Shown here one piece after another: positions 8,572 to 14,964 of a stretch of 16,045 bases of DNA. The position numbers were made by a program, and so were the translations under genes. Each line of letters begins with the position of its first letter. The stretch's first letter is position 1. A model generated the notes under the pieces. The model made no database searches. It was not told the DNA's origin and saw only the letters and a list, made by a program, of their open reading frames with translations. This DNA comes from Chitinophagaceae bacterium (GTDB taxonomy: Bacteria > Bacteroidota > Bacteroidia > Chitinophagales > Chitinophagaceae). The stretch spans positions 1-16,045 of the forward strand of contig PLEB01000250.1 in the NCBI GenBank assembly GCA_003136915.1, read 5' to 3'.

Positions 8572-9669
8572 ATGAACAAGCGCTGTGTCCTTATCCCTCT
8601 TATCGCCCTGTTCCTGCTTCCATTCAGAGGTAGCACGCAAACCGACCGGGATGCAGCAGATTCAATCCGCATTATTCGCGGGGTTCCCGGTATGGCCTTT
8701 GCCATATTTTCAGAAGACAGCATACTGGATGAGCAGGTTGTGGGGTACAGAGCATTTAAATTAAAAGACACGATCAGCTTGAATGACCGTTTTCATATCG
8801 GTACCAATACCGTTGCCTTTACAGCCTATGTTGCAGCCAGATTGGTTGAGGCTGGGAAAATACAATGGACAACCCCATTATTGGAATTGTTTCCTGAATT
8901 CAAAAAGAAAGTTTTTCCGGTTTATCAAAACATAACACTGGAGGATCTGCTTACGAGCCGTTCACGCATTCAGGCTTTCACGACCATGTTAGATTGGTCG
9001 CTCATTCCGAATTTTCGCGGAAATATCATTGCAAGGAGAAAGGCCTTCACATTTTATATGCTGCAGCAAAAACCCGATATGGAAAATTTTCTTCAGAAGA
9101 AGATCGTGTTTTCGTTGGCGGGATATATAATGGCAGCCTCCATGCTTGAGCAGGTAACTGGTAAATCCTGGGAAGAATTGATTTCCCAATATATTCAAAA
9201 ACCACTAAAAATTTCCATTCATTATTCCTGGCCCCTGCTCTCAGACACTGCAGCACCGGCCGGCCACTGGATACAGGGTGGTTATTTCCATTCGGAAAAT
9301 GCCCACACCTGGGTAAGGATAAATCCCATACTTTATCCTGCTCAGGAGATTAATCTCAGCTTGTCGGATTATATAAAATTCATGCAGGAAAACCTTTCGG
9401 GTTTGGTTGGAAAGAAGGCTCATCTATCTGAGGCGACATTTCAATATTTGCATTTTGGAGCGCTTGATTATGCCATGGGATGGAACAATGGAAGCCTGAA
9501 TGATCAGTCCTTTTCCTTTCACGAAGGATTATCATTATTATTTGCCTCCCGGGCAGAAATCCTTAAAGAAAAACATCGGGGCATCATTGTTTTATGCAAT
9601 TCAGGGGGCCGGGATGGCCGGGGAGCCGTACTTGATCTGACACGGTTTCTGGAAGAAAAATATTTCTGA
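8572..9669 (+). CDS. Exported beta-lactamase-fold (class C/PBP4-like) protein, catalytically degenerate
   Basis: This 365-residue protein has a signal peptide (CVLIPLIALFLLPF, cleavage near residues 20-24) and the layout of the serine beta-lactamase/D-alanyl-D-alanine carboxypeptidase family: GVPGMAFAIFSED, FHIGTNTVAFTAYVAARLVEAG, ITLEDLLTSRS, AGYIMAASMLEQVTGKSW and a C-terminal HEGLSLLFASRAE. The nucleophile motif SxxK is replaced by TNTV (78-81) and the YxN motif by FSL (180-182); only the third motif, HEG (317-319), survives. The frame is intact and of normal length, so this is a divergent protein, not obvious decay. It is probably a binding or scaffold protein in the periplasm, or an enzyme with unusual chemistry. 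A weak promoter-like TATCTTCA lies at 8550-8557. Its stop codon directly abuts the stop of the convergent transglutaminase gene. Confidence 0.82.
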   Translation: MNKRCVLIPLIALFLLPFRGSTQTDRDAADSIRIIRGVPGMAFAIFSEDSILDEQVVGYRAFKLKDTISLNDRFHIGTNTVAFTAYVAARLVEAGKIQWTTPLLELFPEFKKKVFPVYQNITLEDLLTSRSRIQAFTTMLDWSLIPNFRGNIIARRKAFTFYMLQQKPDMENFLQKKIVFSLAGYIMAASMLEQVTGKSWEELISQYIQKPLKISIHYSWPLLSDTAAPAGHWIQGGYFHSENAHTWVRINPILYPAQEINLSLSDYIKFMQENLSGLVGKKAHLSEATFQYLHFGALDYAMGWNNGSLNDQSFSFHEGLSLLFASRAEILKEKHRGIIVLCNSGGRDGRGAVLDLTRFLEEKYF

Positions 9670-10632
9670 TTACTGCTGCTGCTGTTGCTGCAACATCTCA
9701 ATATATTTCCTGTACGAATTTTCCTGATTGGGATTTTTCACCGGATGTTGCACTAATGATGTTCCGATTTCATCTGTTATTCTTCCGTTTTCATAGGAAA
9801 CAGAAACCCCCACCTCCAGCCGGTGCTGCGAGACGCCTTTATAGGTTCCTTTAACCGGGGAGCAGTCAGTAAAGTTGCGTCCAACTGCCAGCCGCACGTG
9901 TAATTCATTCACTATGCAATTGTTTGTCGGATCAAATCCCATCCATCCATAAGAAGGTATGCAGGCTTCAACCCAGGCATGGGTAGCTCCCTCTCCACGC
10001 ATACCATTTTTATTTGGACAAATGTAGCCGCTCACATAACGGGCGGGGACCCCGGAGAACCGAAGCATTAACAAGAGGATGTGGGCAAAATCCTGGCAAA
10101 CCCCCGCCTTCAGCTTCCAGATTTCATCTGTGGTGGTCTCAACTGTTGTAAGGTCTTTAATATATTGAAAATTGGAGTAGACATAGTCAGTCAGGTTTTT
10201 ACTCAATTGCAAGGGCGTATGTTCGTGCGCCCCCTGCCTGTTCACTTCTTCCAGCATTTCAGACAGGCCATCGAAATTTTCCTGGTTAAGGAAATCAATA
10301 TAAGGAACCTGTTGGTGCAGTTGTCTTAGCTGTTCCCATTGGTCTTCGAGCGAAAGATCATCCGGCGGAAGGGTTTTACTGTAAGTGATAACCTCGATTC
10401 TGGAATCAATGATCAATTCCTGATGGGGTTCTGTGCGCATAAACAACCCAACTTCATTCCCATAATAATCCTTATAAATATCCAATTCCGGTTCTCCTGT
10501 AATCTGCAATTCCTGTTTGAGTACATCCTGGTATGCGTCCTTTACGGGAAAAAGAATAATCTGGTTGGCGCTATCTCTGACGGGAGTTTCATAACTGTAC
10601 CTGGTAACGTGATGAATCTTGAATCGGGGCAT
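9670..10632 (-). CDS. Transglutaminase-like cysteine peptidase of the ATP-grasp/alpha-E cluster
   Basis: This 320-residue protein starts with a bacterial transglutaminase N-terminal domain (about 1-85; HHVTRYSYETPV is typical) and continues with a transglutaminase core. The papain-like triad is complete: C179 in GVCQDFAH, H218 in THAWVEA and D234 in GFDPTNN. Family members act as peptidases or amide-group transferases; the substrate here is unknown. There is no signal peptide, so it is probably cytoplasmic. It is the third gene of a minus-strand cluster behind an alpha-E gene (54-base gap) and a circularly permuted ATP-grasp gene, the association described for predicted peptide-synthesis systems. 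The C-terminus ends in six glutamines, encoded by a CAG-rich tract. A promoter-like TTTG-N20-TATTTTTG lies upstream at 10701-10670. The ATG at 10632 gives the expected N-terminus. Confidence 0.9.
   Translation of the reverse strand: MPRFKIHHVTRYSYETPVRDSANQIILFPVKDAYQDVLKQELQITGEPELDIYKDYYGNEVGLFMRTEPHQELIIDSRIEVITYSKTLPPDDLSLEDQWEQLRQLHQQVPYIDFLNQENFDGLSEMLEEVNRQGAHEHTPLQLSKNLTDYVYSNFQYIKDLTTVETTTDEIWKLKAGVCQDFAHILLLMLRFSGVPARYVSGYICPNKNGMRGEGATHAWVEACIPSYGWMGFDPTNNCIVNELHVRLAVGRNFTDCSPVKGTYKGVSQHRLEVGVSVSYENGRITDEIGTSLVQHPVKNPNQENSYRKYIEMLQQQQQQ
9673..9690 (-). repeat. CAG/CAA tract encoding a C-terminal glutamine run
   Basis: On the plus strand the tract reads CTG four times, then TTG and CTG. 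It encodes six consecutive glutamines immediately before the stop of the transglutaminase-like protein. Short trinucleotide tracts of this kind can change length by slippage, but at the extreme C-terminus a change would probably be tolerated. Confidence 0.7.
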
Positions 10633-10669
10633 GGAAGGATTTGATTTAATTTGGTAATGTTCACCTGAA

Positions 10670-10701
10670 CAAAAATATATATTACTTCAGGAATAGGCAA
10701 A
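10670..10701 (-). promoter_or_regulatory. Candidate promoter (TTTG-N20-TATTTTTG) for the transglutaminase gene
   Basis: Read on the minus strand, TTTG (10701-10698) is followed after exactly 20 bases by TATTTTTG (10677-10670). This fits the Bacteroidota -33/-7 consensus TTTG-N(about 19-20)-TAnnTTTG. It is the best-formed promoter candidate in the window. The -33 part lies inside the end of the alpha-E coding region, and the -7 element is 37 bases before the transglutaminase ATG, giving a leader of about 30 bases. It suggests the third gene can be expressed separately from the first two. Confidence 0.6.
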
Positions 10702-11619
10702 GTAATGCTGATCGAGGGCAACTGCCACATGATATAGCTCTTCTCTTACTCCTTTCAGATAGGAATGCAGTCCCTGGTCAACAATATTCTCAACTGTTGA
10801 ATATTGAATTTTGCTTCTGATTTTTCCAATCATAAAATCGATGGTCCTGTAAGCATCCTGATTTTGTTCGCTCCTTAGCCGCTGAAAATACCGCTGCAGC
10901 TGGTAAATGGAATAAATAACCGACCTGGGGAAATCTTCATTTAGCACGATCAATTCTACAACATTTCTTGCATCAAAACCACTCCGGTAAGTTTTTAAAT
11001 ACAGTTCATATCCGGAAATAGAAAGAAGCAGATACCTCCAATAAGTTGTATGAGTTCGTGCAAAATCATAGTTTACATCGCTGAACTTAACATCCAGTAT
11101 GTCGACCGATTGCAGGCTGCGCTCAAGAAATTTGCCAATATTGATAAAGGAATAACCTTCTCCCCTGGCCATCGTAAGATCAATAGTGCCGTAATAAAGT
11201 ATTCCCTTTTTTATCAGTACATCGAGAATGGAGACCGGATCTTCTCTTTCCAGCAAACGGATGAGGTGTTCATCCCGGATAGTATGATAAAAATCGTTCA
11301 GGCACTGCCATAGTTCCTTGGTAATATGATCTTGCACGCCACGCGCATTTTCCCTCGCTTGAGTAACAATATTTACTACTGAATTCGGGTTTTCCTTATT
11401 AATAACCATGTAAGGAAGTACGACCCTCGAATAATCCTCAAAGGCCCTGGCTTCTTCTTCTTTCAGGTAACTAAAGATCCGTAGTACAGGTTTCCAGGAA
11501 AATTCCTGCTGATCATCCTGCGAGGATGCATAATTGATCTTCAACATACGAAGAATGCCGTCAGCTCTTTCCATATATCGGCTCATCCAATACAAATTAT
11601 CGGCGACCCTGCTCAGCAT
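10687..11619 (-). CDS. Alpha-E domain protein (DUF403)
   Basis: This 310-residue, largely helical protein matches the alpha-E family (PF04168) over its whole length, from the conserved N-terminal LSRVADNLYWMSRYMERAD to the C-terminal YLKGVREELYHVAVALDQHYFA. It has no signal peptide or transmembrane segment. The biochemical function is unestablished. In many bacteria alpha-E proteins are encoded beside, or fused to, circularly permuted ATP-grasp proteins, and they are predicted to work with them in making a peptide-like product. Here it lies 35 bases downstream of that ATP-grasp gene and 54 bases upstream of the transglutaminase gene, all on the same strand, so a shared transcript is likely. 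Family assignment is firm; function is inferred from context only. Confidence 0.93.
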   Translation of the reverse strand: MLSRVADNLYWMSRYMERADGILRMLKINYASSQDDQQEFSWKPVLRIFSYLKEEEARAFEDYSRVVLPYMVINKENPNSVVNIVTQARENARGVQDHITKELWQCLNDFYHTIRDEHLIRLLEREDPVSILDVLIKKGILYYGTIDLTMARGEGYSFINIGKFLERSLQSVDILDVKFSDVNYDFARTHTTYWRYLLLSISGYELYLKTYRSGFDARNVVELIVLNEDFPRSVIYSIYQLQRYFQRLRSEQNQDAYRTIDFMIGKIRSKIQYSTVENIVDQGLHSYLKGVREELYHVAVALDQHYFAYS

Positions 11620-11638
11620 ACTATTAGAAATGTTTAAT

Positions 11639-11650
11639 TAAATTAATTTA
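11639..11650. repeat. AT-only perfect 12-base palindrome in the ATP-grasp/alpha-E gap
   Basis: TAAATTAATTTA is its own reverse complement and fills part of the 35-base gap between the first two cluster genes. It could be an operator half-site arrangement or simply AT-rich spacer. I see no second copy near the other cluster genes, so support for a regulatory role is weak. Confidence 0.3.
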
Positions 11651-11654
11651 TTCA

Positions 11655-13103
11655 TTATCCGGCCAACACCCAGGTATCCTTGCTTCCACCGCCCTGGGAA
11701 GAATTTACTACCAAAGAGCCTTCACGAAGGGCCACGCGCGTTAATCCTCCGGGCACAATCTGAATACCCTCAGGACCATATAAAGCATAGGGACGAAGGT
11801 CAATTCTTCTTGGATGCAGGCGGCCGTTCATATAACAGGGTGAAGACGACAGGCTGATTATTGGCTGGGCAATAAATTGTCTCGGATATTTGACGATCTC
11901 GTTTTGGTAAGCTATGATCTCTTCTGCCGTAGCCGTATGCCCCATCAACATGCCATATCCGCCACTTTCATTGGTTTTCTTGATCACCATTTTATCCATA
12001 TTCTTAAAAACATATTCCTGTTCTTCCCGGTTCCCCAGTTGATAGGTCGGCACATTTTTAAGTAAAGGCTCTTCATTCAGATAGTATCTTATCATTGCCG
12101 GCACATGTGTGTAGATGGCTTTATCGTCTGCCACGCCATTGCCTACTGCATTTACAATTGCCACATTGCCTTTTCGGTATGCACTCATGATGCCTGCAAC
12201 GCCCAGCACGCTTTTGGGATTAAAGATCAGCGGATCCAGAAATTCATCATCCACCCGGCGATAAATCACATCAACCTGCTGCAGGCCTGAGGTTGTTTTC
12301 ATGTATACCCGGTGACGATCTACCACCAGGTCACTTCCTTCCACCAACTCCACGCCCATCAGCCGCGCAAGTGTCGTATGCTCAAAGTATGCGGAGTTAT
12401 AACTTCCAGGCGTCAACAACACGATGGTAGGATTCCGGTTTTGACGGGGGGACAAACTCACCAGGTTCTTATGCAGTATATTGGGATAATCTGTAACCAT
12501 GCGTACGTTATTCCGGGGCAGAAGATCCGGAAAGATCCGCTTGGTGATTTCGCGGTTCTCAAGCATATAACTGACTCCACTCGGCGTTCGGAGATTGTCT
12601 TCCAATATGTAAAAGGATCCATCGTTGTTTCGTATCAGATCGATGCCGGCAATGTGCACATAAATATCATGGGGAACCGGGAAATTATACATTTCCCTCA
12701 AAAAATGAGGGCAACTATAAATAATGTCTACCGGCACGATACCATCCTTGAGAATGAAACGGTCGCTGTAAATATCTTTTAAAAAAAGATTAAGCACTTT
12801 AAGTCTTTGTGCAATTCCTTTTTCAATAAAGCCCCACTCTGAAGCGGTGATGATACGCGGAATAATGTCGAATGGAAAAATTTTTTCAATCCCTTCTCCG
12901 CTGTTATAAACAGTGAATGTAATTCCCTGGCTCATGAAAAGGCTGCGTGCCAGTTCTTCTTTCTTGTTCAGTTCCTCAACAGTCAGCTGCTGCATGAAAC
13001 TAACAATGCCCTGGTATTGTTCCCTTACCCCGGCATCGCTGTACATTTCATCCCATGTATTTGCATCCACATAATATGTGTCTAGCAACTCGCTGGCTTG
13101 CAT
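11655..13103 (-). CDS. Circularly permuted ATP-grasp protein (DUF404/DUF407), putative peptide ligase
   Basis: This 482-residue protein matches the circularly permuted ATP-grasp type 2 family. Hallmarks are EDNLRTPSGVSYM starting at E168, with E168 and N170 as plausible metal ligands; VIYRRVDDEFLDPL; NAVGNGVADDK from about N318; and the glycine-rich loop KKTNESGGYGM at 375-385. ATP-grasp enzymes of this kind activate a carboxylate as an acyl phosphate and join it to an amine. Aravind and colleagues predicted that this family makes short peptides or peptide modifications together with alpha-E and transglutaminase proteins. No substrate is established to my knowledge. It is the first gene of the minus-strand trio and is divergent from kdsB across a 93-base gap. 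The ATG at 13103 gives the normal family N-terminus. There is no signal peptide, so it acts in the cytoplasm. Confidence 0.93.
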   Translation of the reverse strand: MQASELLDTYYVDANTWDEMYSDAGVREQYQGIVSFMQQLTVEELNKKEELARSLFMSQGITFTVYNSGEGIEKIFPFDIIPRIITASEWGFIEKGIAQRLKVLNLFLKDIYSDRFILKDGIVPVDIIYSCPHFLREMYNFPVPHDIYVHIAGIDLIRNNDGSFYILEDNLRTPSGVSYMLENREITKRIFPDLLPRNNVRMVTDYPNILHKNLVSLSPRQNRNPTIVLLTPGSYNSAYFEHTTLARLMGVELVEGSDLVVDRHRVYMKTTSGLQQVDVIYRRVDDEFLDPLIFNPKSVLGVAGIMSAYRKGNVAIVNAVGNGVADDKAIYTHVPAMIRYYLNEEPLLKNVPTYQLGNREEQEYVFKNMDKMVIKKTNESGGYGMLMGHTATAEEIIAYQNEIVKYPRQFIAQPIISLSSSPCYMNGRLHPRRIDLRPYALYGPEGIQIVPGGLTRVALREGSLVVNSSQGGGSKDTWVLAG

Positions 13104-13196
13104 GGCTTCGCTCTTTAAATATTGGGAAATTAATGGCAGGTAATCCTTAGTACAATAAATATAATTGTAAAAATCTACATTTGGTAAACGATCTTC
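13104..13196. promoter_or_regulatory. Divergent intergenic region between the ATP-grasp cluster and kdsB
   Basis: This 93-base AT-rich gap must hold the promoters for both directions. Toward kdsB there is an exact -7 match at 13176-13183. Toward the ATP-grasp gene only an imperfect TATATTTA (minus strand, 13163-13156) is visible, with no good -33 element. I found no terminator, inverted repeat of note or small gene here. Confidence 0.55.
13176..13183 (+). promoter_or_regulatory. Candidate -7 promoter element (TACATTTG) for kdsB
   Basis: TACATTTG is an exact TAnnTTTG match, with only 13 bases between it and the kdsB ATG. The transcript would therefore be almost leaderless (roughly 5-8 bases). 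No TTG with standard -33 spacing is clear; a TTG at 13165-13167 is too close. Confidence 0.5.
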
Positions 13197-13934
13197 ATGA
13201 ATTGCGCCGCCCTGATCCCTGCCAGATATGCTTCAACCAGGTTCCCTGCCAAGCTTATGCAGGTGCTCGGCGATAAAACGATCATTCGCCATACCTATGA
13301 TAATACGGTAGCCACTGGCCTCTTCGACCAGGTGCTCGTAGTGACCGACAGCGATATTATTTATAATGAAATAACGGCTCATGGAGGCAAGGCGAAAATG
13401 AGCCGCAAATCCCATGAAAGTGGAAGTGACCGCATCGCAGAAGCCGTTGAATCTATGGATCTGGATATAGCCGTGAACGTGCAGGGAGACGAACCTTTTG
13501 TACAAAGGGCCCCACTGCAGAAACTGTTACAGGTATTCAAGGATGATGAAAAGCAGATGATCCAGGTGGCTTCCCTCATGCAGGTAATAAAAAACAAAAA
13601 CAATATCGAAGATGCCAATTTTGTAAAAGTGGCCGTGGACATACACATGAATTCTCTTTTTTTCAGTAGAAGCGTGATCCCATATCCTCGCAATGCGCCT
13701 GCCCAAATTTCTTATTTCGAACATATTGGGGTATATGCATTTCGAAAACAAGCCCTGCTGAATTTTACCAAATGGCCGATCACTCCCCTGGAAGCAACCG
13801 AAAAAATTGAATGCCTTCGATACCTGGAACATGGCGTTCCAATCAGGATGGTGCTCACCGAATACATGGGCATTGAAATAGATACCCCTGAAGATCTCCA
13901 GAAAGCCAAACAACTATTGGAAATAAAAAAATAA
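13197..13934 (+). CDS. kdsB: 3-deoxy-manno-octulosonate cytidylyltransferase (CMP-Kdo synthetase), possibly 8-amino-Kdo-specific
   Basis: KdsB activates Kdo with CTP to CMP-Kdo, the donor for the lipopolysaccharide inner core. This 245-residue protein has the normal family length. It shows the nucleotide-binding IPARYASTRFPAK at 7-19, NVQGDEPFV with metal ligand D98, and IEIDTPEDL with the second metal ligand D229, matching D100 and D235 of the E. coli enzyme by position. No signal peptide is present; the enzyme is cytoplasmic. A kdnB-type gene lies two genes downstream. In Shewanella, where KdnB/KdnA make 8-amino-Kdo, the KdsB enzyme prefers that amino sugar, so this one may too; that is inference from context. 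The ATG at 13197 is the only sensible start and implies a very short leader. Confidence 0.95.
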   Translation: MNCAALIPARYASTRFPAKLMQVLGDKTIIRHTYDNTVATGLFDQVLVVTDSDIIYNEITAHGGKAKMSRKSHESGSDRIAEAVESMDLDIAVNVQGDEPFVQRAPLQKLLQVFKDDEKQMIQVASLMQVIKNKNNIEDANFVKVAVDIHMNSLFFSRSVIPYPRNAPAQISYFEHIGVYAFRKQALLNFTKWPITPLEATEKIECLRYLEHGVPIRMVLTEYMGIEIDTPEDLQKAKQLLEIKK

Positions 13935-13990
13935 TCCCAATCCTCAAATGATGGAAGATCCTTGGAAACAATTAACTACTTATTGGATCA

Positions 13991-14929
13991 ATGCGAATAA
14001 ATCTGAGCAATATGAATCAATCACTATGGGGCATTGACCTCGGCGGAACAAAAATTGAAGGTGTCATTTTGAAAAGCGAAGAGGAGCCTGTACCCCTGGT
14101 AAGAACGAGGATAGATACCGAAGCTTCCAAAGGATACGATCACGTGCTCGGTCAGATCGGAAAGCTGATAAAAAAAATGATTGCCGAATCTAAACAGATT
14201 CCTTCAAGCATTGGGTTTGGAACGCCGGGCATCCTCGATCCCGTTTCGCAAACGCTTAAAAATTCCAATACAACCGTATTGAATGGCATGCCTGTAAAAA
14301 AGGATCTGGAAGAACAATTACAATTGGCGGTAATCCTGGCCAATGATGCGAATTGTTTTGCACTTGCAGAAGCAACCTGGGGAGCCGTAAGAAAAAAAGT
14401 TCCCGGTGCACGAATGGTCTTTGGTATTATCCTGGGCACGGGCGTAGGGGGCGGAATTGTAATGGATGGAAAAATATGGAACGGTCACCATGGCATTGCA
14501 GGGGAATGGGGACATAATTTTCTGGATGAGTCTGGCGGTCCCTGTTATTGTGGAAAAATTGGCTGTGTGGAGAAAGTTCTTTCCGGTCCTTCGCTTCAAA
14601 AATACTACGAAGGCCTTACCGGAGTTAAAAAATCGCTCAAGGAAATTGTTGCCCTTCGGAATCAGGACGCTGCAGCGCAGCAAACCATCAGCCGTCTTGC
14701 TCATTTTTTCGGAAAAGCAGTTTCGGTAATTACCAATAGTCTGGATCCGGATATCATAGTGGTTGGCGGCGGGGTTGGAAATATAGATGAGATATACACC
14801 GAAGGTGTTGTCTCACTGAATAATTTCATCTTTAATAATTATTGCAGCGTTCCGGTAATCAGGCCGGATCTTGGAGATAGCGCCGGAGTTTTTGGAGCAG
14901 CTGCACTTACTAATTCCAGCCTTCGGTGA
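13991..14929 (+). CDS. ROK-family sugar kinase (fructokinase/N-acetylglucosamine kinase-like)
   Basis: This 312-residue protein is a ROK kinase that should phosphorylate a hexose or N-acetylhexosamine with ATP. The phosphate-binding GIDLGGTKIEG is at 14-24 and the catalytic aspartate is D119 in LANDANCFALAE. The ATP-site ILGTGVGGGIV follows. The structural zinc site is formed by H175 in GEWGHN and the cysteines 185, 187 and 192 of CYCGKIGCVE. Lack of a DNA-binding domain makes it a kinase, not a NagC-type repressor. Sequence style around NSNTTVLNGMP and IAGEWGHN resembles the fructokinase/NagK branch, but the substrate cannot be fixed by eye. The ATG at 14012 (residue 8) is an alternative start that would place GIDLGG at the more usual distance. 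It sits between kdsB and kdnB, 56 bases after kdsB. Confidence 0.9.
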   Translation: MRINLSNMNQSLWGIDLGGTKIEGVILKSEEEPVPLVRTRIDTEASKGYDHVLGQIGKLIKKMIAESKQIPSSIGFGTPGILDPVSQTLKNSNTTVLNGMPVKKDLEEQLQLAVILANDANCFALAEATWGAVRKKVPGARMVFGIILGTGVGGGIVMDGKIWNGHHGIAGEWGHNFLDESGGPCYCGKIGCVEKVLSGPSLQKYYEGLTGVKKSLKEIVALRNQDAAAQQTISRLAHFFGKAVSVITNSLDPDIIVVGGGVGNIDEIYTEGVVSLNNFIFNNYCSVPVIRPDLGDSAGVFGAAALTNSSLR

Positions 14930-14936
14930 AAGCGGA

Positions 14937-14944
14937 TAACTTTG
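14937..14944 (+). promoter_or_regulatory. Candidate -7 promoter element (TAACTTTG) for kdnB
   Basis: TAACTTTG is an exact TAnnTTTG match in the 35-base gap after the ROK gene, 20 bases before the kdnB ATG. A clear -33 TTG is lacking (TTC at about 14914-14916 is the nearest). If active, it allows kdnB to be expressed separately from kdsB and the kinase. Confidence 0.5.
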
Positions 14945-14964
14945 CATTCCAAAATTGAAAATCC

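Noticed and set aside
13991..14929. ROK protein as a transcriptional repressor of the NagC/XylR type
   Set aside because: There is no N-terminal helix-turn-helix; the protein starts directly at the phosphate-binding GIDLGGTK segment.
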